Positions 52,107-61,231 of a stretch of 64,000 nucleotides of DNA are shown one piece after another. The stretch comes from Streptomyces sp. MMBL 11-1. Lineage in GTDB: Bacteria > Actinomycetota > Actinomycetes > Streptomycetales > Streptomycetaceae. A program made the translations under genes and the position numbers. The notes below the pieces were generated by a model that was not told the DNA's origin, ran no database searches, and worked only from the letters and a program-made list of their open reading frames with translations. The first letter of the stretch is position 1. Each line of letters begins with the position of its first letter. The DNA lies in contig NZ_CP117709.1 in the NCBI RefSeq assembly GCF_028622875.1, forward strand, positions 5,211,001 to 5,275,000, in the 5' to 3' direction.

Positions 52107-53078
52107 GTGGCTAAAGTGCTGGGTCAGGAGCACGGAGCAGGAGCGATTGCGGCCGACGTCCCCACGTCGACCGGAGCCGAAACGGGGAAGAGCGTGCCGA
52201 CCGCAATAGCAGTGACGAGCGCAGACCTGGTACTGCCGCCCACCGACCAGCAGACACCGACCGCCGCTCTGCTCCAGGCCCCCGAGGCCCAGGTACTGGA
52301 GCTGGCGATCGGCGACATGCACCTGCTGCTGGAACAGCACGGGTACGTGATCGCCCTCTATCCCTCGGGCATCCGCCCCGAGCACGAGCGTCGCCTCCAC
52401 TCCATCCGGTCGGTGCTGGAGAGCGACCGGATCGCCCTGGTCAAGGTGGATCTCCCGCCGCTCGGCCTCGCCGTACTGGTGCGCCAGCTGCGGCAGTTGT
52501 CCATCTGCGACTTCAGCCCCGGGGTGGTCGCCTCCGCCGCCCGGCTGCTCTCGCACTACATCTACGCCGGCGCCCTCCTCAACTCCGTCGCCCGGCTCGA
52601 CCGGGTGCCGGTCAGCCTCAAGAGCCACGCCAGATCCTGGGTCCCCGGCACCCAGTTCGCGGTGCTCGCCGGGCCCGAGGCGCAGCTGGTGAAGGTGGGC
52701 CCGACCGCCGAACCGCCGGCGGGGCCGGATTTCGGTACGCATCTTCTGGTCGCGAAAGGGAATCTGCAGTCGGACTGGGTACAGGAGACCCTCGCGCCCG
52801 CCTGGAAGGTCCAGGCCATTGACGACACCACGGTCCCGTCCGACTCACCGCGCTGGTGGGGCACGGGAAAACTTGTGGAGTTCGCCGCCCACCTCCCGGA
52901 CCTCTCCGTGCTGTACCAGCTGGTCTCCTCCGTACGCCGGGAAAAGTGCCACTGGTGCTCCATGGAACTCATCGGCGACCGCTGCGCATTCTGTTCCGCT
53001 CCTCTCGCGGCTCCGGAGAACCGCGTGCTCCCCACCGGTGTCCTCCATCGCGGGGTCGGCGAGTCGCCGGGCCCCTAG
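52107..53078 (+). CDS. hypothetical protein with C-terminal zinc ribbon, upstream of the Tad locus
   Basis: 323 residues from GTG 52107. Two features stand out: a helical/beta domain with LELAIGDMHLLLEQHGYVIA and LALV-type core (VRQLRQLSICDFSPGVVASA), and a C-terminal CHWCSMELIGDRCAFCSAPL, a CxxC...CxxC zinc ribbon. No membrane helix or enzymatic motif is seen. It precedes cpaB by 284 bp on the same strand, so it could be regulatory for, or unrelated to, pilus assembly. Not recognised beyond that. Confidence 0.65.
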   Translation: MAKVLGQEHGAGAIAADVPTSTGAETGKSVPTAIAVTSADLVLPPTDQQTPTAALLQAPEAQVLELAIGDMHLLLEQHGYVIALYPSGIRPEHERRLHSIRSVLESDRIALVKVDLPPLGLAVLVRQLRQLSICDFSPGVVASAARLLSHYIYAGALLNSVARLDRVPVSLKSHARSWVPGTQFAVLAGPEAQLVKVGPTAEPPAGPDFGTHLLVAKGNLQSDWVQETLAPAWKVQAIDDTTVPSDSPRWWGTGKLVEFAAHLPDLSVLYQLVSSVRREKCHWCSMELIGDRCAFCSAPLAAPENRVLPTGVLHRGVGESPGP

Positions 53079-53260
53079 CGAGACCGCACTTCCCGCGGGA
53101 TCCCGCTCCTCCCGGTTCCCGCACCCACGCCCCACCTCCCCGCACTTCCCGCACTCCCCGCACCGAGACCTTCCCGCATGAGACCTTCCCGCCCGGTCGG
53201 CCCCGCGGCAGCGCGCCGCCGCAGATGTAAGCGCGTAACCGCTCCACCGCACCACCGCAC

Positions 53261-53296
53261 AGCACAGCAACACCGTGCAGCACAGCAACACCGCGC
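53261..53296. repeat. two 18-bp tandem repeats before cpaB
   Basis: AGCACAGCAACACCGTGC (53261-53278) and AGCACAGCAACACCGCGC (53279-53296). They lie 66 bp upstream of the cpaB start in a G-poor, pyrimidine-rich leader (53090-53180). Confidence 0.65.
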
Positions 53297-53362
53297 AGCT
53301 CCACCGCTCTCTCTGTCCGCTGTCCGTCCCACACATCCGATTCGAACGAGGTTGTCCGGACC

Positions 53363-54070
53363 ATGAACTCCCGCCAGCGCCGCGGCGTGATACTCCTGCT
53401 CCTGTCGGTCCTGTGTGCCTTCGCGGCCTTCGCCGGCGTGCTCTCGGTGATCAGCGACGTCAACTCGAAGGTCGGACCCGAGGTGACGGCGTATCAGCTG
53501 AAGACCAACGTGGCTCCGTACACCGCCTTGAACAGCGGCCAGTTCGAGAAGATCAAGATGCCCGAACGCTGGCTCTCGGAGAACGCCGTGACCGACCTGC
53601 GGGAGGTCGAGTCGAAGATCGCGGTCACCGAGCTCCGCGAAGGCTCGCTGCTCCAGTCGGACATGATGGTCCGCAAGCCCGAACTCCGTGCCGGTGAGCA
53701 GGAGATCGCCATCATGATCGACGCCTCCACCGGCGTCGCGGGCAAGATCACACCGGGCGCGTCGGTCAACATCTACGCCACGTTCGCCGGTGAGCAGCAG
53801 GGCGACGCGGCCCAGTCCAAGGTCATCGTCTCCAACGCCAAGGTGCTGGACGTCGGCGAGCTGACCGCCCTGGACCCCAGCGCGGACGACCGGGGCACCC
53901 GGGCGACCGAGGCCGTGCCGATCACCTTCGCCCTGAACACGCTGGACACCCAGCGCGTCGCCTACGCCGAGTCGTTCGCGGAGCACGTGCGTCTCGCGCT
54001 CGTCGCCCCGGGCAGCGACGGCACCATCCGCCCGGGGGACCGCACCTACACGCTCGACAAGGACAAGTGA
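53363..54070 (+). CDS. cpaB: Flp pilus assembly protein CpaB/RcpC
   Basis: 235 residues. One N-terminal membrane helix (RGVILLLLSVLCAFAAFAGV) and a SAF/beta-clip domain outside (TAYQLKTNVAPYTALNSGQF, RVA-type turns, LREGSLLQSDMMVRKPELRA), followed by the RcpC domain with VAGKITPGASVNIYATFAGE. CpaB proteins bind the secretin or peptidoglycan side of Tad machines; Streptomyces has no outer membrane, so here it presumably works at the wall. It begins the tight gene run; the next start is 8 bp after its stop. Confidence 0.85.
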   Translation: MNSRQRRGVILLLLSVLCAFAAFAGVLSVISDVNSKVGPEVTAYQLKTNVAPYTALNSGQFEKIKMPERWLSENAVTDLREVESKIAVTELREGSLLQSDMMVRKPELRAGEQEIAIMIDASTGVAGKITPGASVNIYATFAGEQQGDAAQSKVIVSNAKVLDVGELTALDPSADDRGTRATEAVPITFALNTLDTQRVAYAESFAEHVRLALVAPGSDGTIRPGDRTYTLDKDK

Positions 54071-54077
54071 GGATGGG

Positions 54078-55391
54078 ATGACCACCAGAATCCTCCCCGC
54101 CGTCGGTGACCTCGACGCGGCCCGCTCCGTCACCACCCTGCTCAGCCAGCTGCCCGACGCCGAACCCGCGCCCCCGGCCGGCGACTCCACCCAGCTCATC
54201 GACACCCTGGCCCGCCTCGCGGCCGAGGCGATCGACGAGCTGCCCGAGGTGGTGCTGGTCCACGAGCGGATCGGCCCGGTGCCGGCCCTGGAGCTGATCC
54301 GGGAGGTGTCGATGAGGTTCCCGTCCGTCGGCGTCGTCCTGATCACCGCGGACGCCAGCCCGAACCTCTTCGCCGACGCGATGGACTCCGGGGCGCGCGG
54401 ACTGGTCACTCTGCCGCTGAGCTACGAGGAACTGGCCAACCGTGTTCAGGCGGCCGCCCAGTGGTCCGCCGGCGTGCGCCGCCACCTCACCTCCGGCAAC
54501 GACGTCTTCACCGGTCCCGGCGGCACGGTGGTCACGGTCACCGGCGCCAAGGGCGGCGTCGGCGCGACCGTCACCGCCATCCAGCTCGCCCTGGCCGCCC
54601 AGGCGTCCGGCAACACGGTGGCGCTGGTGGACATGGACCTCCAGACCGGGGACATCGCCTCGTTCCTGGACGTCCAGTTCCGCCGCTCCCTGGTCGACCT
54701 CGCCCTGATCACCGACATCTCGCCCCGGGTGCTGTCGGACGCGGTGTTCTCCCACTCCACGGGCCTCGCCCTGCTCCTCGCCCCCGGCGAGGGCGAACGC
54801 GGCGAGGAGGTCAGCGACCGCTCGGCCCGCCAGATCGTCAGCGCGCTCCGCACCCGCTACGAGATCGTCGTCATCGACTGCGGCGGCCAGATGAACGGGG
54901 CCAACGCCGCGGCCATCGAGATGGCGGACGTGGCCCTGCTGGTCACGACCCCGGACGTGATCGCGGTGCGCGGCGCGAAACGCATCGTACGGATGTGGGA
55001 ACGGCTTCAGATCCGCAAGGCCGAGGAGACGATCACCCTCGTCAACCGCTTCACCCGCAACACGGAGATCCAGCCGCCGCTGATCCAGAAGATCACCGGC
55101 ACCCGGGTCGCCTCGGCGACGGTCCCCGCGAACTTCAAGGAGCTCCAGGCGTCCATCGACTCCGGACGCCTGCACGAACTGGACGCCAAGAGCACGGTCA
55201 AGCAGGCGCTCTGGGGGCTGGCCGGAGAGCTGGGCATCGTCAAGGAGAGCGCGACGGCGAAGAAGAGCGGCAGCGCCCTGGCCAAGAGGAACAGTGGCGT
55301 CTTCAAGAACGACCGGGGCTCGATCGGACGCGCGCGCCGCCGGCGCGACGGCTCCGGCCGCGGGCCCGGAGACTCCGAGGGGACACGTTGA
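54078..55391 (+). CDS. cpaE: CpaE/TadZ-like pilus localisation ATPase with altered P-loop
   Basis: 437 residues. Residues 1-130 look like an atypical receiver domain (VGVVLITADASPNLFADAMD, SGARGLVTLPLSYEELANRV). A ParA/MinD ATPase domain follows: deviant Walker A GAKGGVGAT (156-164), VALVDMDLQTGDIASFLDVQ and YEIVVIDCGGQM. The P-loop lysine before T is alanine (A163), while the MinD-type signature lysine K158 is kept. Such TadZ/CpaE proteins often act as localisation platforms with weak or no ATPase activity. The C-terminal 50 residues are basic and disordered (KNDRGSIGRARRRRDGSG). Confidence 0.85.
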   Translation: MTTRILPAVGDLDAARSVTTLLSQLPDAEPAPPAGDSTQLIDTLARLAAEAIDELPEVVLVHERIGPVPALELIREVSMRFPSVGVVLITADASPNLFADAMDSGARGLVTLPLSYEELANRVQAAAQWSAGVRRHLTSGNDVFTGPGGTVVTVTGAKGGVGATVTAIQLALAAQASGNTVALVDMDLQTGDIASFLDVQFRRSLVDLALITDISPRVLSDAVFSHSTGLALLLAPGEGERGEEVSDRSARQIVSALRTRYEIVVIDCGGQMNGANAAAIEMADVALLVTTPDVIAVRGAKRIVRMWERLQIRKAEETITLVNRFTRNTEIQPPLIQKITGTRVASATVPANFKELQASIDSGRLHELDAKSTVKQALWGLAGELGIVKESATAKKSGSALAKRNSGVFKNDRGSIGRARRRRDGSGRGPGDSEGTR

Positions 55392-55394
55392 GCG

Positions 55395-55946
55395 ATGACC
55401 ACCACAAGGACGGCACGAAGCGGCATACGGGGGCGGATCACCGCCCTACGTGACCGCCGGTACGGGAACGGGCCGGGGGCCGGGAACGGAACCGGGATCG
55501 GGACCGGGGTCGGGGCCGGGGACAGAAACGGGACCGGGAACCGGAACCGTGACCGGAACCGGAACCGTTACCAGGCCCGGGACCGTGACCGGGGACAGAC
55601 CGCGATCGAGTTCCTCGGCATGACCCCCTTCATCATCCTGATCATGCTCGTGCTCTGGGAGTGCGCCCTGATCGGCTACACCTTCAGCCTCGCGGGCAAC
55701 GCGGCCGACGTGGGCGCGCGCAAGGGCAGCGGCGCGGAGTACGGGGCGGGAGCGGCCTGCCGGGCGGGGGCGGAGAAGGACCTCCCCGACGCCTGGGAGG
55801 ACGGGGCCCAGATCCGCTGCGAGGGCGGCAGCCGCCTGTACGAGGCCACGGTGAAGCTGAAGGTCCCGGTGCTGGTGCCGGGCCTGTTCGACCTCGACAC
55901 CGAGATCACCGGCAAGGCCGGATCCCCGAGGGAGGATCAGCGATGA
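55395..55946 (+). CDS. TadE-like pseudopilin with low-complexity N-terminal extension
   Basis: 183 residues. Residues about 21-66 are a Gly/Asn/Arg/Thr repeat (GNGTGIGTGVGAGDRNGTGN), then the TadE prepilin-like cleavage/anchor region GQTAIEFLGMTPFIILIMLV (E5-type Glu after the processing Gly) and a soluble beta domain. The repeat is encoded by a run of GGGACC/GGGAAC-type hexanucleotides and is probably length-variable. It is cytoplasmic before processing. The stop overlaps the next gene as ATGA. Closest named family: TadE/TadF pilus assembly proteins. Confidence 0.8.
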   Translation: MTTTRTARSGIRGRITALRDRRYGNGPGAGNGTGIGTGVGAGDRNGTGNRNRDRNRNRYQARDRDRGQTAIEFLGMTPFIILIMLVLWECALIGYTFSLAGNAADVGARKGSGAEYGAGAACRAGAEKDLPDAWEDGAQIRCEGGSRLYEATVKLKVPVLVPGLFDLDTEITGKAGSPREDQR

Positions 55947-56350
55947 CGACGCATCCGTACGGCGGGCGCACCCGCTCCGCACGCGCGCGGGGCGACCGGG
56001 GCCAGGTCGCCATGGAGTATCTCGGCTTCCTCCCCCTGCTGCTCCTCGTCGCGATGGCGGCCATCCAGCTCGGCCTGGCCGCGTACGCCGCCAACCAGGC
56101 GGGTACGGCCGCCCGCGCCGGAGCCCGTACGGAAGCCAGCGTGGACGCCCGGGGCAGCGGCCGGGCCAACGCCCGTGACGCCGTGAGCGACTGGGTGGAG
56201 GACGGCGGGTTCCGCTACCGCAGGAGCGGTGGCCAGGACATCACGGTCACGGTCCGCGTCAAGGTGCCCTCCGTCGTGCCGGGACTGGACGACTGGTGGG
56301 CCGAGCGGAGCACGACGATGCCCAACGAGAGGTCCGCGGCCGGCTTCTGA
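55943..56350 (+). CDS. TadE family pilus assembly protein
   Basis: 135 residues. RGDRGQVAMEYLGFLPLLLL is the TadE-type processing site and anchor, with Glu at the position required by prepilin peptidase substrates. The rest is a small outer domain (AGTAARAGARTEASVDARGS, DITVTVRVKVPSVVPGLDDW). It starts inside the stop codon of the first TadE-like gene, so both are made in fixed ratio and probably form a minor-pilin pair. The GDRGQ stretch is shared with its neighbour and with the Flp pilin. Confidence 0.82.
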   Translation: MTTHPYGGRTRSARARGDRGQVAMEYLGFLPLLLLVAMAAIQLGLAAYAANQAGTAARAGARTEASVDARGSGRANARDAVSDWVEDGGFRYRRSGGQDITVTVRVKVPSVVPGLDDWWAERSTTMPNERSAAGF

Positions 56351-56425
56351 CCCCGACCTTCCGCGAGAGAGCCGCACCGACCGGCCGGGCGCCACCGCCC
56401 GCCGAGACCGAGGAGAGCTACGCCG

Positions 56426-57763
56426 ATGAGCCTGCGGGCACGCATGACCGCTCCTGAGGAACAGGGCGGGGCACGGGAGGACGGCCACCTCGTGGCCACC
56501 TACCGGGCCAAGCTGCTGGAGGAGATCGACCTCGCGGAGATGTCCTCGCTGGCCGCCGCCGACCGGCGGGCCCGGCTGGAGCGCGTCCTCGGCCACATCA
56601 TCAGCCGCGAGGGCCCGGTCCTCTCCACCGTGGAGCGCTCGCAGCTGATCCGCCGCGTCGTCGACGAGGCGCTCGGACTCGGCATCCTGGAACCGCTCCT
56701 GGAGGACGCGTCCATCACCGAGATCATGGTCAACGGCCCCGACCAGATCTTCGTCGAGCGCAACGGCAGGGTCGAACAGCTCCCGATGCGCTTCGGCTCC
56801 CACGAACAGCTGATGCAGACCATCGAGCGGATCGTGTCGACCGTCAACCGCCGCGTCGACGAGTCCAACCCGATGGTCGACGCCCGCCTGCCCAGTGGTG
56901 AACGTGTCAACGTGATCATCCCGCCGCTCTCGCTGACCGGCGCGACGCTCACCATCCGGCGGTTCCCGCGCTCCTTCACGCTCCAGGAGATGATCGGCTT
57001 CGGCTCGCTGGACGAACAGATGCTGGTCCTGCTCGCCGGACTGGTGCAGGCCAAGCTCAACATCATCGTCTCGGGGGCCACCGGCACCGGCAAGACGACC
57101 CTGCTCAACGCGCTGTCCGGACTGATCCCGAACACCGAGCGCATCGTCACCATCGAGGACTCCGCCGAGCTCCAGCTCCAGCAGAGCCATGTGATCCGGC
57201 TGGAGTCCCGCCCGGCGAACGTCGAGGGCAAGGGCCAGATCACCATCCGCGACCTGGTCCGCAACTCGCTGCGTATGCGCCCCGACCGCATCGTCGTCGG
57301 TGAGGTCCGAGGCGGTGAGTCCCTCGACATGCTCCAGGCGATGTCCACCGGTCACGACGGTTCGCTGGCGACCGTCCACGCCAACAGCGCCGAGGACGCG
57401 CTGATGCGTCTGCAGACCCTCGCGTCGATGTCGGAGGTTGAGATCCCGTTCGAGGCGCTGCACGACCAGATCAACAGCGCCGTCGACGTGATCGTCCAGC
57501 TCACCCGGCACGCCGACGGCGCCAGGAAGATCACCGAGATCGCCGTCCTGGACTCGCACGGCCGCGACCCGTACCGCATCGTCACGGTCGCGCGGTTCAA
57601 CGCGCAGCCGATGGCCCCCGACGGCCGCATCTACGGCGACTTCCAGTACCTCCCGCTGCCCCGGAGGCTCGCCGAGCGCCTCTATCTGGCCAGTCAGCCC
57701 ATCCCGCAGGCGTTCGGCGTCGCCCAGTCCGCCGAACAGCTCGCCACCCGAGAGGCCAACTAG
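56426..57763 (+). CDS. cpaF: TadA/CpaF secretion ATPase
   Basis: 445 residues, type II/IV secretion hexameric ATPase that powers Flp pilus polymerisation from the cytoplasm. Walker A is GATGTGKT (217-224), with the Asp box IVTIEDSAELQLQQSHVIRL, Walker B RPDRIVVGEVRGGESLDMLQ and the His box GSLATVHANSAEDAL. The N-terminal domain has VDEALGLGILEPLLEDASIT and EIMVNGPDQIFVERNGRVEQ, diagnostic of the CpaF branch. GAGGAG lies before the ATG. It is followed after 10 bp by tadB. Confidence 0.93.
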   Translation: MSLRARMTAPEEQGGAREDGHLVATYRAKLLEEIDLAEMSSLAAADRRARLERVLGHIISREGPVLSTVERSQLIRRVVDEALGLGILEPLLEDASITEIMVNGPDQIFVERNGRVEQLPMRFGSHEQLMQTIERIVSTVNRRVDESNPMVDARLPSGERVNVIIPPLSLTGATLTIRRFPRSFTLQEMIGFGSLDEQMLVLLAGLVQAKLNIIVSGATGTGKTTLLNALSGLIPNTERIVTIEDSAELQLQQSHVIRLESRPANVEGKGQITIRDLVRNSLRMRPDRIVVGEVRGGESLDMLQAMSTGHDGSLATVHANSAEDALMRLQTLASMSEVEIPFEALHDQINSAVDVIVQLTRHADGARKITEIAVLDSHGRDPYRIVTVARFNAQPMAPDGRIYGDFQYLPLPRRLAERLYLASQPIPQAFGVAQSAEQLATREAN

Positions 57764-57773
57764 GTACCGAGCC

Positions 57774-58718
57774 ATGGACAACGTCAACCTCCCCCTGGTC
57801 ACTGTCGGCGTCACGCTGCTGGCGTGCGTGCTCGGCGTGATGGGCCTGTACGCCTACTCCGGCGGCAAGGCCGACCGGGACGCCCTCGTCGACCGGCTCT
57901 CCCACGTTGGGCAGATCCCCGAGCAGGGCCGCCCCCGCCGCTTCAAGGGCCTCGACCGCAGGCTGCGCGCCACCGCGCTCGGCCGGAAGCTGGAGCTGAA
58001 GCTCGCGGCGACCGGCATGGACATCACACCCGGCGAGTTCTTCGTCTACGCGCTCGTCGCCATGGCGGGGCTCTGGATGATCGCCTCCTCCATGCTCGCC
58101 GCGTTCTTCGGCCCGGTCGCCGCCCTGATCGGCCTCTGGGGCACCAACGCGTTCCTCAACTGGCAGCGGGTCAAGCGCACCGAGCGCTTCATCAACCAGC
58201 TCCCCGAGCTCTCCCGGATCCTCGCCAACGCCACCCAGGCGGGCCTGGCCCTGCGCACCTCGCTGTCGATGGCGGCCGAGGAACTGGAGGACCCGGCCGG
58301 CGAGGAACTGGCCCGGGTCGCCAGGCGGCTGGCCGTCGGCGAGCCCCTGGAGGACGCGCTCAGCGAGCTGACCGACCGCCTGCCCTCCCGCGAACTGGTG
58401 GTCCTGGTGACGACCCTGGTCCTCTCCAACCGGGCCGGCGGTACGGTTGTCAGCTCGCTGCGCAACCTCACCGAGACCCTGGAGGAGCGCAAGGAGACCC
58501 GCCGCGAGGTCAAGACGCAGCTCTCGCAGGTCACCGTGACCGCGTACGCGGTGCCGATCTTCGGACTCGGCGCGATGCTGCTGATGAACGCGGTCATGCC
58601 CGGCGCGCTGGACCGGATGACGGGGGCGTTCCTCGGCCAGGTGGCGGTGGTCGTGTCCATCGTCCTCTACGCCATCGGGTTCGTCGTCATCCGCCGCTTC
58701 TCCCGTATCGATGTCTGA
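57774..58718 (+). CDS. TadB family pilus platform protein
   Basis: 314-residue inner-membrane protein. One N-terminal helix (VTVGVTLLACVLGVMGLYAY), two central helices (FVYALVAMAGLWMIASSMLA, FGPVAALIGLWGTNAFLNWQ) and a cytoplasmic T2SSF domain (ELSRILANATQAGLALRTSL, LVLVTTLVLSNRAGGTVVSS). Two further helices end the protein (YAVPIFGLGAMLLMNAVMPG, VAVVVSIVLYAIGFVVIRRF). With TadC it forms the platform against which the ATPase works. Confidence 0.88.
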   Translation: MDNVNLPLVTVGVTLLACVLGVMGLYAYSGGKADRDALVDRLSHVGQIPEQGRPRRFKGLDRRLRATALGRKLELKLAATGMDITPGEFFVYALVAMAGLWMIASSMLAAFFGPVAALIGLWGTNAFLNWQRVKRTERFINQLPELSRILANATQAGLALRTSLSMAAEELEDPAGEELARVARRLAVGEPLEDALSELTDRLPSRELVVLVTTLVLSNRAGGTVVSSLRNLTETLEERKETRREVKTQLSQVTVTAYAVPIFGLGAMLLMNAVMPGALDRMTGAFLGQVAVVVSIVLYAIGFVVIRRFSRIDV

Positions 58719-58760
58719 ACCGATGCCTGAGCCCAGAAACCAGGAAGAAAGGGGACGGAC

Positions 58761-59648
58761 ATGGACCTGCTGCTAGCCCTGGTCGTCGGCCTCGCCGTCT
58801 ACGGGGCCATCCACGGCATCCGGATGTACCGGGCCGACGCCAAACTCCCCGGCGATCTGGCTGTGGCCCTGGAGTCCGGGGCCTCACGCACCAGCGCGGT
58901 GGGCTCCGGCATCGACCGCCTCGGCATCCGCTGGGCCCCCATGGTGCTGCGGATGATGGGCCCCAAGGCCGTCAACAAGAAGCGCCGTCAGATCGACCTG
59001 GCGGGCAACCCCGGCGGCCTCACCCTCGACCGTTACGCGGCCCGCCGCGCGGTCTACGGCGCGCTGGGCCTCCTCGGCGCGTTCTCGATGCTCCTGCGCG
59101 GCCAGCTGTTCCTGGCCCTGCTGATGGTCGCCTTCGGCCTGTTCTGGGTGGAGGCCGGGATCTGGTCGGCGATCCGGGTGCGCCGCGAACACATCGAGCG
59201 GACGCTGCCGGACTTCCTCGACGTCCTGGCCGTCGTCGTCTCGGCCGGGCTCGGCTTCCGGCAGGCGCTGGACCGGGTCGCGGAGAAGTACGAGGGCCCC
59301 TGGTCGGACGAGCTGCGCATCACGCTGCGGCAGATGGACATGGGCGTCAGCCGCCGCCAGGCCTTCGAGGAACTGCGCAGACGCAACGACTCCGAACAGG
59401 TCGCCATGTTCGTCACGACGCTCCAGCAGGGCGAGGAGCTGGGCGCGCCGATCGTCGAGACGCTCATCCAGATCGCCAACGACATGCGCCGCACCGACGC
59501 CCAGAACGCCCGCCGCAAGGCGGCCAGGGCAGTCCCGAAGGCCACGTTCGCGGTGACGACGTTCCTCCTCCCGGGCACGCTGCTCCTCCTCACCGTCGGA
59601 TTCGTGTACGGAGCCGACGTTGACCTCACGTCACTCACGGGCGGATGA
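58761..59648 (+). CDS. TadC family pilus platform protein
   Basis: 295-residue partner of TadB with the same order of helices and a T2SSF domain (LPDFLDVLAVVVSAGLGFRQ, RITLRQMDMG-like MDMGVSRRQAFEELRRRNDS, FVTTLQQGEELGAPIVETLI). KATFAVTTFLLPGTLLLLTV is the last helix. The ATG at 58761 has AAAGGGGAC upstream; the 42-bp gap from tadB contains no terminator. Confidence 0.88.
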   Translation: MDLLLALVVGLAVYGAIHGIRMYRADAKLPGDLAVALESGASRTSAVGSGIDRLGIRWAPMVLRMMGPKAVNKKRRQIDLAGNPGGLTLDRYAARRAVYGALGLLGAFSMLLRGQLFLALLMVAFGLFWVEAGIWSAIRVRREHIERTLPDFLDVLAVVVSAGLGFRQALDRVAEKYEGPWSDELRITLRQMDMGVSRRQAFEELRRRNDSEQVAMFVTTLQQGEELGAPIVETLIQIANDMRRTDAQNARRKAARAVPKATFAVTTFLLPGTLLLLTVGFVYGADVDLTSLTGG

Positions 59649-59784
59649 GATGAACGTCGGCGGGATGACATGAACGACGGGCCGCATGGGGACGGAACTT
59701 CTACGTCCGGTACGCCCGCTGAAGCGGCGGCCGGCCTCGCGAAGAAGCAAGGGTTACGGGGAATGAGACGGAGGTGACAGGCTC

Positions 59785-61203
59785 ATGGCATTCCAGCTCA
59801 GCGGAGCCCAGCCCGGACTGACGGCGGAACTGACCCGCGCCCATGCCGGAACCCCGGCCCGCCCGGCCTTCGCCATCCAGGTCAACGCTCTCCAGGCGAT
59901 GTGCCGCCAGGTCTTCGGCTTCCGCCTGGCGATGATCGCGATAGCGACCCCGTACGCGATCGACCGTACCGCTCCCGGCCTGCCCACCTGGTTCATCGGT
60001 TCGGCGATCCTGGTCACCTTCATGGGCTCCTACCTGCTCTTCAGGGACTGGGAGCGGTTCGGCCCGGTGCTCTTGCGCCACCCCTGGATCCTGGCCGTCG
60101 ACGTATGCTTCGGCGCGCTGCTGCTGATCACCGCGACCCCCGAGTCGACCCTCGCGTACGTCACCGTCTGCACCCCGCTGCTGGCGGGCCTGATCCAGGG
60201 CTGGCGCGGCGCGGCGGTCTTCGCGGCGCTCCAGGTGGTCATCGTCTTCGGCGTGTACGCGAGCGTCCCGAAGCTGGAGCCGGGCGGGGCGCCGGCCCTG
60301 CTCCTGCCCGGTTTCTGCGTGATCGCCGGGGCGGTCGGTGTCACCCTGCGCAATCTCCTCCTGCGCTTCGGGACGGCTACGCAGGCACTCACCGAGACCC
60401 GGGCGCGGCTGGCGGTGAGCGAGGCGGTGGAGGGCGAGCGCACCCGCCTCGCCCGGGAGATGCACGACTCGGTCGCCAAGACCCTGCACGGTCTGGCGCT
60501 GGCCGCCGATGGACTGGCGGGCGTGGCCGGCCGCATGGACCCGCCCACCGTGAAACTCCAGGCGGAACTGGTCGCCCGCGCCGCCCGCCGGGCCGCCGCC
60601 GAATCCCGGGAACTGCTCACCGACCTGCGTCGGGAGCAGGGTCTGGAGGGCGGCGTCGACCTGGTCGCGGAACTGGCGGCCCAGGCGCGGGACTTCACCG
60701 ACCGCCACCCGGTCACGGCCACCTTCCGCCGCCTCGCCGAGGAGACCCCGGTCCCGGCCGTGCCGCAGGCGGTCGCCCGGCAACTCCTCACCGTCGCCTC
60801 CGAGGCTCTGGAGAACGCCCACCGCCACGCCGGCCCGTCGTACCTGATCGTCCTCGCGGGCGTGAAGGGCGACATGCTCCGCATCAGCGTGTACGACGAC
60901 GGGCGCGGGCTCCCCGCCGGAACGACGCTCGACACCCTCCGCCGGGCCGGCCACTTCGGCCTCGTCGGCATGGTGGAGCGGGCCGCCTCCATCGGGGCCC
61001 GCATCCGGATCGGCCGGGGGAACGCGGAGAAGGGCACGGAGGTGCGAGTGGAGCTCCCCCTGGCGGCGCTGACGGGCCCGGCCGCAGGGGAGAACACCCC
61101 GTCGGCCACCCTGCCCGCGCCGGAACTCTCGCTCGTTCGACCTTCCTCGCCACCGCCCTCGTCATCGCTTGCGTCCGAGAACGTCACGACCCCCCACCCG
61201 TAA
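59785..61203 (+). CDS. sensor histidine kinase of the NarL/DesK type in the Tad locus
   Basis: 472 residues. Five to six N-terminal membrane helices (GFRLAMIAIATPYAIDRTAP, WILAVDVCFGALLLITATPE, AVFAALQVVIVFGVYASVPK, LLLPGFCVIAGAVGVTLRNL) are followed by the HisKA_3 dimerisation helix with phospho-His in RLAREMHDSVAKTLHG. The HATPase domain has EALENAHRHAG (N box), VYDDGRGLP (G1) and GHFGLVGMVERAASIGARI (G2). A Pro/Ser-rich tail ends it. GGAGGTGAC precedes the ATG. It is paired with the response regulator 28 bp downstream and probably sets expression of the pilus genes. Confidence 0.88.
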   Translation: MAFQLSGAQPGLTAELTRAHAGTPARPAFAIQVNALQAMCRQVFGFRLAMIAIATPYAIDRTAPGLPTWFIGSAILVTFMGSYLLFRDWERFGPVLLRHPWILAVDVCFGALLLITATPESTLAYVTVCTPLLAGLIQGWRGAAVFAALQVVIVFGVYASVPKLEPGGAPALLLPGFCVIAGAVGVTLRNLLLRFGTATQALTETRARLAVSEAVEGERTRLAREMHDSVAKTLHGLALAADGLAGVAGRMDPPTVKLQAELVARAARRAAAESRELLTDLRREQGLEGGVDLVAELAAQARDFTDRHPVTATFRRLAEETPVPAVPQAVARQLLTVASEALENAHRHAGPSYLIVLAGVKGDMLRISVYDDGRGLPAGTTLDTLRRAGHFGLVGMVERAASIGARIRIGRGNAEKGTEVRVELPLAALTGPAAGENTPSATLPAPELSLVRPSSPPPSSSLASENVTTPHP

Positions 61204-61231
61204 CCCCCCGACCCTGAGAGGAGGTCGCAGC

